Assembly: GCA_963697675.1 (NCBI GenBank)
Contig: CAVOOW010000005.1
Span: 310,001 to 374,000, forward strand
Source of the DNA: CAVOOW01 sp963697675
Lineage (GTDB): Bacteria > Actinomycetota > Actinomycetes > JACCUZ01
Length of the DNA: 64,000 nucleotides
Direction of reading: 5' to 3'
In this document: positions 38,445 to 46,179 of the stretch, piece by piece
Layout: the number at the start of each line of letters is the position of its first letter
Numbering within the stretch: position 1 is the first letter of the stretch
The notes under the pieces: model-generated
Database searches by the model: none
Seen by the model: the letters and a program-made list of their open reading frames with translations, nothing else
What the model was told of the DNA's origin: nothing
Translations under genes and position numbers: made by a program

Positions 38445-38464
38445 GGCCTCGCGGCAGTGAGAGC

Positions 38465-38734
38465 TCAGCCGGCGAGGGCCATGAGCCGAGCCTCGCGCTC
38501 GGCTGCCCACGTCTCGACGGACTGACTGTGCACGAGAACAGCGGAGACGTTGCCCCACGCGGCTGACGAGGGCAGCTCACCGGCACGGATCGCCGCGCTG
38601 AGGACGGCGGGGACCACACCGGCGTACATCGCGGCGAACGGCAGGTCCATCCACTCGCCGTCCGTGACGGACGGGCGAGTGAGCGGCATCGAGGGCGTCA
38701 TGCCCAACTCATCGACGCTTCTTGACGATCGCAT
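38465..38734 (-). CDS. Small protein with excisionase-like helix-turn-helix
   Basis: An 89-residue protein. Residues 29-88 (WMDLPFAAMYAGVVPAVLSA, AIRAGELPSS, VHSQSVETWAAEREARL) fit the MerR/excisionase-type HTH pattern: a helix beginning LPFAA.YAGV, a wing and a C-terminal VE.W helix. The substitution of Val for the usual Ser in YAGVS weakens the match. Function unknown. It converges with ndgR. Confidence 0.55.
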   Translation of the reverse strand: MRSSRSVDELGMTPSMPLTRPSVTDGEWMDLPFAAMYAGVVPAVLSAAIRAGELPSSAAWGNVSAVLVHSQSVETWAAEREARLMALAG

Positions 38735-38889
38735 GACCCACCGGACGGGTGACTCGGGCTGGGTCGATCGGCCGATCGCCCGGTTGGGCTAACGCCGCTG
38801 GGGCCGCTCGACTAGACATGTGTGTGAGTCATGCATATGTTGGTCGTCGATCGGGAGGTCCCACTGGAACACGAGAGCGGAGCCCACCT

Positions 38890-39285
38890 ATGACGACACG
38901 TGCCAACGCAACCTTCAGCCTCGACGGCTGGGACGAGGCCCCCTACGAAGAGCTCGCCGACGGCCGCAAGCTCACCCGGGCATCGGTGAAGCAGACGTTC
39001 TCCGGCGACATCGCCGGCGCCGGCGCAGTGGAGTGGCTGATGGCCTACCGGCCGGACGCCACCGCCGACTACGTCGGCCTGCAACGCATCACCGGAACGC
39101 TGGCCGGCAAGTCCGGCACGTTCGTGCTCAGCACGGTCGGGACGTTCGACGGTCAGGAGGCCTCCGGAACGTGGACGGTCCTCGCGGGCTCGGGCACCGA
39201 CGAGCTGGCGGGCCTCACCGGCACGGGGACCTTCAGCGCCCCGAGCGGTGGCGAGCCCAGTGTCTCCCTCGACTACGACCTCTGA
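38890..39285 (+). CDS. DUF3224 domain protein
   Basis: A 131-residue beta-rich protein of the DUF3224 family: NATFSLDGWDEAPYEE, KQTFSGDIAGAGAVEWLMAYRPD, GQEASGTWTVLAGSGTDELAGLTG. Family members are small lipocalin-like barrels of unknown role. ATG at 38890 has GGAG upstream. Its last ~38 bases overlap the next gene (MarR) in another frame, so the two are cotranscribed. Confidence 0.85.
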   Translation: MTTRANATFSLDGWDEAPYEELADGRKLTRASVKQTFSGDIAGAGAVEWLMAYRPDATADYVGLQRITGTLAGKSGTFVLSTVGTFDGQEASGTWTVLAGSGTDELAGLTGTGTFSAPSGGEPSVSLDYDL

Positions 39286-39835
39286 GGGCAACAAGCCCGA
39301 GTTCGATCGGGCTGCCAATCTGCTGGGCGCGCTGTCCCTGGCGATGACCGACCGGATGGCCGGAGTCATGCAGGGCACTGTGGCCGCCTCGGCCACGGCC
39401 GCGGCGGCACTGTCCGCGTTGGGTGACTTCCTGGACGGCGCCTCGGTCGACCTGCTCTCGCAGGTGCTCGGACTCACGTCCTCGGGAACCGTGCGTCTGG
39501 TCGACCGGCTCAGCGCGGCGGGGTACGTGCGACGCGCGCCCGGCGCCGACGCCCGTACGACGTCAATCGTCCTGACCGAGGCCGGACGGCGGGTTGCTGC
39601 CGACGCTGCGGCCGCCCGCGCCGACCTCTTGGCGGATGCGCTCGCCGGCCTGACCGCCGACGAGCGGAGCGTGTTCGAGGGCGTCACGGGCCGGGCGCTG
39701 GCCGCAATGGTGCGCGGACCCGGCGCCACCCGGTGGATCTGTCGCCTCTGCGACACCACGACCTGTGGCCGAGCCGAAGGAAAGTGCCCGGTGGCAAACG
39801 CGTCAGCGGCGACCGACGTACCGCGTCCGGGTTAG
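39248..39835 (+). CDS. MarR-family regulator with C-terminal Cys motif
   Basis: A 195-residue winged-helix regulator (VDLLSQVLGLTSSGTVRLVDRLSAAGYVRRAPGADARTTSIVLTEAG). The C-terminus has RWICRLCDTTTCGRAEGKCPVANA with four Cys in a C-x2-C-x5-C-x6-C arrangement, probably a metal- or redox-sensing site. GTG at 39248 overlaps the DUF3224 gene; another GTG at 39260 is possible. Its TAG overlaps the stop of the convergent gene. Confidence 0.88.
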   Translation: MASPVSPSTTTSEGNKPEFDRAANLLGALSLAMTDRMAGVMQGTVAASATAAAALSALGDFLDGASVDLLSQVLGLTSSGTVRLVDRLSAAGYVRRAPGADARTTSIVLTEAGRRVAADAAAARADLLADALAGLTADERSVFEGVTGRALAAMVRGPGATRWICRLCDTTTCGRAEGKCPVANASAATDVPRPG

Positions 39836-40764
39836 TGCAACGGCTGCCAGTCGGGCTGGTGTCCCTTGGTCACGATGTGGCGATGGCCACCAGCGGCCGA
39901 GGCGACATAGATCTTCGGTCCGCCCGCTGATGAGTTGACGAACGCCATGCGCGTGCCGTGCGGTGAGGGTGCCGGCGATCGGTCGCCCTCGACAGCAACG
40001 AACCCCGGATAGACGAGTTTGACGAAGGGGTCGGCGCCGTCGAGCTCGCCGGTGGCTGCCGCGCCGTAGCCGAAGTCGCCGTGCGGGCCCCAGGTGAGAT
40101 CGGACAGGTCGACGTATCCGCAGCAGTCGGCGCCTGTCGCGGCGTACTCGTGGGATTCGCGGGTCGCTACGTCATATTTGTAGATCGCGTCGTCGAACTG
40201 GCCGTCGTCGTGGTTGAAGACGGCGATGGTGGTGCCGTCGGGAGACCACGCCACGAACCGGTCGACGTAGATCGGGGCAAGGTCGGTGCCTTCCGGATCG
40301 CAGTCCGTGCAGTCCCTGAGGTAGCCCTGGATCGCTTTGGGAGCACCGAACGGCGCCTTGCTCTTGATCGTGGTGAGCTGGCCGAACTCGGGGTTGTCAC
40401 CGGCCGCGAACGCGAGCGTCCGGCCGTCAGGAGACCAGGTCGCTGCAGCGGTCACGTTCCCCAGGCGGGTCACCCGCGTCTTGTTGGCGCCGTTTGCCGA
40501 CATCACCCAGACGTCGCGCGCTCCGCCCGGCGTGCGGTGGAGATAGGCGATGCGCTTGCCGTTGGGCGACCATTTCGGGCGAACGTTCCTGCCGGCGTAC
40601 GTGAGCTGCTTGACCGCCCCGCCCGCCGGGGCCACCGTGTAGATCTGCTTGGCCCGCACGAACGCCAGCCGCCCGTCGCCACCGGCATAGGTGGCAGCGG
40701 CCGGTGTCGCGACCGTGGCGAGCAACGCAGTCGCGACCGCGACAGCCAGCATGAGACGACGCAT
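39832..40764 (-). CDS. Secreted TolB-like beta-propeller protein
   Basis: A 310-residue protein with a Sec signal peptide (MRRLMLAVAVATALLATVATPAAA, residues 1-24, AxA site) and repeated WD40-like PD40 motifs (NVRPKWSPNGKRIAYLHR, ATWSPDGRTLAFAAG, VAWSPDGTTIAVFNHD), i.e. a beta-propeller. Exported or cell-surface role is likely; function unknown. Its stop overlaps that of the convergent MarR gene. Confidence 0.88.
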   Translation of the reverse strand: MRRLMLAVAVATALLATVATPAAATYAGGDGRLAFVRAKQIYTVAPAGGAVKQLTYAGRNVRPKWSPNGKRIAYLHRTPGGARDVWVMSANGANKTRVTRLGNVTAAATWSPDGRTLAFAAGDNPEFGQLTTIKSKAPFGAPKAIQGYLRDCTDCDPEGTDLAPIYVDRFVAWSPDGTTIAVFNHDDGQFDDAIYKYDVATRESHEYAATGADCCGYVDLSDLTWGPHGDFGYGAAATGELDGADPFVKLVYPGFVAVEGDRSPAPSPHGTRMAFVNSSAGGPKIYVASAAGGHRHIVTKGHQPDWQPLH

Positions 40765-40891
40765 GTAGGTCCCCAGTCCCCCGGCGCGCCAGCCGCGCTT
40801 TCGATTACCCAGGGTAACGTCGGGCCTTAAGTTATTCCTGATTTGCCGCGAAATGCGCGAATCTTTGACTCTCTGTATACCTTCGCTGACT

Positions 40892-41500
40892 TTAGGGCTG
40901 TAGCTCCGCGATGAGATCGGCAGAGTCCATCGGCTGGGAGAACATCGGGAAGTCGAACTTCAGGGCGTTGTCGTGCTCCTCCGGCGAGGTCGCGGCCAGG
41001 CAGTCGTTGAGCGTGATGACCTTGTAGCCGTTCTCGTAGCCGGAGCGCATCGTCGACTCGACGCAGCAGTTGGTGAGGAAGCCGCCCAGCACGATGGTCG
41101 TGATGCCCTTGCTGCGCAGGATGAAGTCGAGGTTGGTGCTCGCGAAGGTGTCGAGTCCACGCTTTCCCTCGATGACGATGTCACCGTCGGCGGGCGCGAG
41201 ATCGTCGACGATCGCAGCTCCCCACGAGCCCTTGATGAACGCCTTCCCGTCGACGACACCCTTGAGGATGCCGTAGGGGTGCGAGGAGATCTCGTTGTAG
41301 CCCTCGGCGAAGCTGATCGGCGCGTGCATCACTGTGGCACCGGCGGCGCGAGCCGCGTCGACCACCTCGAGGGTGTTCGCCAGCATCCCCGTCTTGTCCA
41401 TGACCTCGGACACTGCACCGTGCAGCACGCCGCCCTCGGTCGTGAAGTCGTTCTGGTATTCGATGAGAACGAGCGCTGTTGTCTTCGGGTCGATCGCCAT
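40892..41500 (-). CDS. Cysteine hydrolase (isochorismatase family)
   Basis: A 202-residue isochorismatase-like hydrolase. The catalytic triad is visible: Asp in VLIEYQNDF (residue 18), Lys in EGKRGLDTF and Cys in GFLTNCCVESTMRSG. The family includes nicotinamidases and carbamoylases; the cis-peptide and Cys sequence do not decide which. ATG at 41500 has GGAGC upstream. Confidence 0.9.
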   Translation of the reverse strand: MAIDPKTTALVLIEYQNDFTTEGGVLHGAVSEVMDKTGMLANTLEVVDAARAAGATVMHAPISFAEGYNEISSHPYGILKGVVDGKAFIKGSWGAAIVDDLAPADGDIVIEGKRGLDTFASTNLDFILRSKGITTIVLGGFLTNCCVESTMRSGYENGYKVITLNDCLAATSPEEHDNALKFDFPMFSQPMDSADLIAELQP

Positions 41501-41589
41501 GGCAGGAGCTCCTCATGAGTACGTGGGGATTCACGGGAACGCTAACTCCGCGTGCCCTCGGCGACAAGGTCGCACCGGTCGGTCAGGAC

Positions 41590-42585
41590 TCAGCCCAGCA
41601 GTTCACCGAGCTGGGGATGCCCGAAGAGCCCTGGCAACCCGCCAGTGTGCAGGAACACGGTGCGCTGGCCCGCGACGACGTGACCGTCGGCCACGAGCTC
41701 GGCCAGGCCCGCGAGCGCCCGAGCGGTGTAGGTCGGGTCGAGGAACAGCCCCTCGGTCCGGGCAGCGAGCAACATCGCGTCCCGGGCTGCCGGAGTGAGC
41801 GTGGCATATCCGTCACCGACCTGGTTCCGGTTGATCTGCAAGCCATCCAGTCCGTCGAGTCCGGCGAGTCCGGCCACTCCGGCGAGCGGGGACGACATGC
41901 CTTCGACGATGTCGCGCACCGCCGATGCCGCATCTGGCACGGCGCCGGTGTCGATCCCCAGCACCCGGCGCACGCCGAGCTGTGCCACCAGGCCGGCCAT
42001 GGTCCCGCCCGACCCGACCGCGACGACGACCTGGTCGATCCCAGGCAGCTGTGCCTCGAGCTCGACGGCCGCGTCGAAGTACCCGAGGGCGGACAACGAG
42101 CTGGAGCCACCGAAAGGGACGACGTAAGGAACCTCGCCCCGGTCTCGCGCGTCGTCGGCGGCGGCCAGCACGCGATCGTGCAGAGCCTGCGGCTCCTGAT
42201 GACCGGCCCAGACCAGTGACGCCGCTGCCAGCCGGTCGAGGACAAGGTTGCCCTGCGTGACCGAGGGCGGCTGGCTGCCGAGGACCAGAACGCAGTTGAG
42301 ACCGAGTCGTGCGGCGGCTGCCGCGGTGAGACGGGCGTGGTTGCTCTGCGCCGCGCCACTGGTCACCAGTGTCGTCGCGCCGGTGCGCAGCGCGTCGGCG
42401 CAGGTGTACTGCAGCTTGCGGATCTTGTTGCCTCCACCGCCGAGGCTGGTCAGGTCATCGCGCTTGATCCAGAGGTCATCGACCCCGAGCCCGAGGCGAA
42501 CCGCAAGCCTGGGTGCGCGCTCCAGTGGTGTCGGCCAGGTGCTCAGCGGCACGGGCTCGTCGGCGGACCGGGCGCCAAGGGTCAC
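41590..42585 (-). CDS. D-cysteine desulfhydrase / ACC deaminase-like PLP enzyme
   Basis: A 331-residue fold-type II PLP enzyme. WIKRDDLTSLGGGGNKIRKLQ near residue 40 holds the PLP Lys, TSGAAQSNHARLTAAAAARLG the substrate Ser/Asn-His and VGSGGTMAGLV the phosphate loop. D-cysteine desulfhydrase and ACC deaminase share this; the residues that separate them are not checked. ATG at 42585. Confidence 0.9.
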   Translation of the reverse strand: MTLGARSADEPVPLSTWPTPLERAPRLAVRLGLGVDDLWIKRDDLTSLGGGGNKIRKLQYTCADALRTGATTLVTSGAAQSNHARLTAAAAARLGLNCVLVLGSQPPSVTQGNLVLDRLAAASLVWAGHQEPQALHDRVLAAADDARDRGEVPYVVPFGGSSSLSALGYFDAAVELEAQLPGIDQVVVAVGSGGTMAGLVAQLGVRRVLGIDTGAVPDAASAVRDIVEGMSSPLAGVAGLAGLDGLDGLQINRNQVGDGYATLTPAARDAMLLAARTEGLFLDPTYTARALAGLAELVADGHVVAGQRTVFLHTGGLPGLFGHPQLGELLG

Positions 42586-42669
42586 GACGACATGATGGCC
42601 CTAGGGGACGGTCACGGTCATCGTCTTTGGACCGGGCCGACCGGGTCGCAGGCTCGGCGGTGTAGGTGA

Positions 42670-42935
42670 TCGTGTACCTGCCGGACGCTGACCGCGCCTG
42701 GGTTTTGGGACGAGATCCGGACCGCGAGGCGGCTCCGGGACCGTCCAGCCAGGTTGCGGCTGTTCATCGACGCATACGGTCTCGCCATCGACCCCGCAGA
42801 GCTCGTCGACTTGGCCATTGTGCGGTTGATGTCGATCGCGGCGCATATCGAGCAGGAGATCCGCGGTGGCAACCCTGCCTTCGTCCAACATCGTCGCGTC
42901 GAGAATCACGGCGCTGGCTATCGGGGCTGCTGCTG
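42670..42935 (+). pseudogene. Remnant of an aminoglycoside-phosphotransferase-like gene (3' part)
   Basis: This frame reads APGFWDEIRTARRLRDRPARLRLFIDAYGL, ELVDLAIVRLMSIAAHIEQEIRGGNPAFV and ENHGAGY, which resembles the C-terminal helices of actinobacterial phosphotransferase (APH-type) proteins. There is no 5' half, no start and no catalytic loop, and the frame is open only from 42670. It is a fragment left by deletion. Confidence 0.55.
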
Positions 42936-43097
42936 CCTTCGGTTCTTGCGCAGCGCGACGGCCTACTCGACTTGTGACGCGTCTGCGTGTGGTGGTGAGG
43001 TGACTGTTCGTGAGTGTCGTCCTGTGGATAGAAGTGGTTGTGGATAAAGGGGTTCTGGGTGGGGGTTTGTGTCGGGGGTGGCTTCTAGGGTCGTTTC

Positions 43098-43950
43098 ATG
43101 GCCGCGGATGTGGATGCTTACCTGGCGGATCGGTTCGGTGCCACCGAGCTGGTCGGCAAAGCGCGCGACCGCGTGGTTGGCCGCACCGGATCCGGACCAA
43201 CGCGCTGCTGCTCGCCTCGGCCGAGGCGACCCAGTTGGCGCTGGTCGCGGAGCTCAGCCTCGCTGGTCGAGACAGAAGCGGTCACCGAGCTGACGAACTC
43301 ACCCGCGGGGCCTGGTGCCGCACCCGATGAGGAGCTGATCGCCTCGGCGATGGTCGGGGAGCTGCAGGCGGTGCTCGGCGTCGGGGCGCGCCCGGCCGGT
43401 CGGTTGATCGACCTGGCCCACCGGCTGACCACCGTGCTACCCGACACGCTCGACCGCGTTGGCCGTCGGCCGGTTGGACCTGACGCGGGCCCGCACCCTC
43501 GCCGAGGCCACCGAGGTGCTCTCCGACCGGGACGCACGCGCAGGTGCAGGACCGGCTGCTCGCCGTGGCCGGGTCGAGCCCGTGGGACGGGCTGTCGCCG
43601 CGGTCCTGGCGGGACCGGACCGCGCGCACCGTGACCCGGGTCGACGCCGACGCCGCGGCGCGGCGCCGGAAGGAGCGACGCGCCGCGCGGTCGGTGCGCT
43701 CGGCCCCGACCGGGGACGGGATGGCCGAGCTGATCATCGACACCGACGCCGCCGATGTCGCGATGACCGAACAGGTCCTCACCGACCTCGCCCGGGCCCG
43801 GCACGACCACACCGAGGACGGCGAGTACGTGCCGATGGACCAGCGCCGGGTCGACGCGTTCGTCGAGGTGTTCCGCGCATCCGGGACGGGCGACCCACCC
43901 GGGGTCCCGGTGCGGCGGGAACGCGAGCTCGGGCTGGTGGCCCACCTGGA
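43098..43950 (+). pseudogene. 5' part of a DUF222/HNH endonuclease gene, decayed and split by IS256
   Basis: DUF222 pieces appear in changing frames: MAADVDAYLADRFGATELV, ALLLASAEATQLALVAELS, AVTELTNSPAGPGAAPDEELIASAMVGE, RLDLTRARTLAEATEVLSD, then WRDRTARTVTRVDADAAARRRK and ELIIDTDAADVAMTEQVLTDLARARHDHT. At least four frame changes are needed. DUF222/HNH proteins are widespread in actinobacteria. The gene stops at the IS256 left end at 43950 and resumes at 45357. Confidence 0.8.
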
Positions 43951-45356
43951 GGGGGTGTCAGATCTTCTGTGTAAGGGGTCGGTCGGTCTGAGAGGAACAA
44001 GATGGACCTTGTGCCTGAGGAACCGCCTCCGACGGGGGCAGATGTCGTTGAGGAGTTGAAGGCGGCCGGTGATCTGGATCGGCTGTTCGCGAGGATCGAT
44101 GCCGGGGAGATCGAGCTGACCGGCAGCGGCGGGTTGATCCCTGGTCTGATCAAGGCGGCGCTCGAGCGTGGGCTGCAGGCCGAGCTCGGTGATCACCTGG
44201 GTTATGACAAGGGTGATCCGGCCGCGTCGCTGTTTCGCCAACTCACGCAACGGCACGTCACCGAAGACGTTGGCCTCCCAGGTCGGGGACGTGCCCTTAG
44301 ACGTGCCGCGGGACCGGGAGGGCACATTCAGTCCTCGGCTGGTCCCGAAGGGCTCGCGCCGGCTGGGCGGGCTGGACGAGATGATCGTGAGCTTGTATGC
44401 GGGCGGGATGACGATCCGCGACATCCAGCACCATCTGGCCGCCACGATCGGCACCGAGCTCTCCCACGAGACGATCAGCAAGATCACCGACGAGGTCCTC
44501 GAGGAGGTGATGGCCTGGCAACGCCGCCCGCTCGAGGCGTTCTACCCGGTGATCTATCTCGACGCGCTGGTGGTCAAGGTCCGCGACGGCACCCACGTGC
44601 GCAACAAGTCCGCCCACATCGCGGTGGGCGTGGACATGGACGGCATCAAGCACGTGCTGGGGATCTGGGTCCAGACCAGTGAGGGCGCGAAGTTCTGGGC
44701 CGGGGTCTGCGCCGAGCTGGCCAACCGCGGGATCCGCGATGTGCTCATCGTGTGCTGCGACGGGCTGAGCGGGTTCGCCGAGGCGATCGAGGCGACCTGG
44801 ACCCGGGCCACCGTCCAGACCTGCGTGGTGCACCTGATCCGGGCCGCGATGCGGTTCGTGAACTACAAGGACCGCAAGGCGGTGGCGGTCGCGCTCAAGC
44901 CGATCTACCAGGCCGGCGACGCTGAGGCCGCCCGGGTGGAACTCGACACGTTCAAGGCTTCGGTGCTGGGCAAGAAGTACCCCAACACGGTGGCCACCTT
45001 CACCAACGCCTGGGAACGGTTCACCCCGTTCCTGGCATTCCCGCCCGAGCTGCGCCGAGTGATCTACACGACCAACTCGATCGAGTCGCTGAACTACCAG
45101 ATGCGCAAGATCATCAAGAACCGCGGGCACTTCCCGTCCGACCAAGCCGTGACCAAACTGCTCTGGCTAGCGATCTGCGACATCGAGGACAAGCGAGCCC
45201 GCGACCGGGAGAAAGAGAAAGGCGGCAGCCGCGAAAGCAGACGCAAGGCCGAAGCCCGCCTAGTCGAAGGCCGGGTCACCACCAACTGGAAACAAGCCCT
45301 CGCCCAGCTAGACCCTGGCCTACCCCGACCGCATCCAGCCCTACCTATGAACCGGC
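43951..45356 (+). mobile_element. IS256-family insertion sequence, right inverted repeat not found
   Basis: About 1.4 kb with one transposase. The left end (GGGGGTGTCAGATCTTCTG) has the usual IS256 terminal motif. The right end lies only 6 bases after the transposase stop and has no matching inverted repeat. The flanks share 13 bp (TGGCCCACCTGGA at 43938-43950 and 45357-45369), longer than the usual 8-9 bp target duplication. Confidence 0.85.
44002..45350 (+). CDS. IS256-family transposase, two frame shifts
   Basis: A mutator-type DDE transposase. It begins MDLVPEEPPPTGADVVEELKAAG and has GLQAELGDHLGYDKGDP, SQVGDVPLDVPRDREGTF, the first Asp in YLDALVVKVRDG, the second in IVCCDGLSGF and the Glu region YTTNSIESLNYQMRK. 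It needs two +1 corrections, near 44235 and near 45313, and then ends QLDLAYPDRIQPYL at 45350. The corrected length is about 448 aa. It may be intact if these are sequencing errors. Confidence 0.9.
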
Positions 45357-46102
45357 TGGCCCACCTGGACACCTTCTTCGGGACCGGCCCGGCCGCGAAG
45401 GACCCCGGGGAGGTCCGCGGCCTGACCGGGCAAGCCTTCCTGGACCCGCAGACCACCCGTGAGCAGGCCCACACGATGGCCGCCACCGGGGCAACCAGCC
45501 TGCTGCTGGTCGACTCGGCCGGGGTACTGACCCGGATCGTGCGCCTCCCCAAAGCCCCGCCCGGCGGCTGGACCCGCCAACTACTCCAGGAGGCCGTCCC
45601 GCCCGACTCGGCGACCTCGCGACCCAGCGACCTCGGCGACCTGGGCGATCTGGCGCTGACGCTGCCGTCGCTGCGTTGCGAGTCCTACGCGCCGACCGTG
45701 GCGATCACCGAGCAGGTGCGAGCCCGCAACCCGCGCTGCACCGCCTACGACTGCCCGCAACTCGGGCGCACCGCTGCGATCTGGACCACGACGTGCCCTG
45801 GCCGCGCGGACCCGACCGAGGTGACCAACCTCGCGCCGCGGCACCGACGCCACCACGAGCTCAAAACCCGCGGCCTCGTCGCGACCCGGCTCAATCAGGA
45901 CGGGTCGGTCGAACACAGCATGCTCACCGGACTCACCGTCACCACCAGGCCCGAACCCCTACCCGGCTACGCACCCGGCGAAGGCTACGCACCGGCGAAG
46001 GCTACGGACCCCGCGAGCGCTACGGACCCCCGACCGGCAACGCCGCGTGACGGTGGCCGTGGACGTGGCCGTGACGGTGGCCGTGTGACGGTGGCTGCGT
46101 GA
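45357..46102 (+). pseudogene. 3' part of the DUF222/HNH endonuclease gene
   Basis: It resumes with AHLDTFFGTGPAAKDPGEVRGLTGQ, reads TGATSLLLVDSAGVLTRIV and carries the HNH-type region RNPRCTAYDCP, DLDHDVPWPRG and EVTNLAPRHRRHHELKTRG, the last two lying in different frames, so further frame changes are needed. The 3' end has GYAPGEGYAPAKATD repeats and a DGGRGRGRDGG tail coded by tandem repeats. Confidence 0.78.
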
Positions 46103-46123
46103 CGGTGGCTGCGTGACGGTGGC
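46046..46123 (+). repeat. Tandem GTGACGGTGGC repeats
   Basis: About five GTGACGGTGGC(C/T) units occur, several at 14-bp spacing, at the end of the HNH remnant. Slipped-strand variation is likely. They may also have blurred the end of the gene. Confidence 0.6.
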
Positions 46124-46179
46124 CACATGGCCGCGATCGAGCGGCCGACGCTCTCAAGTTCGACGACGTCTCAGCGATG

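Noticed and set aside
38812..39759. A minus-strand gene opposite DUF3224 and MarR
   Set aside because: Ala/Arg/Ser-rich antisense frame; both plus-strand genes have recognised domains and a good ribosome-binding site.
46046..46123. A CRISPR-like array of repeats
   Set aside because: Units are only about 11 bp with no unique spacers; it is a coding-derived tandem repeat.
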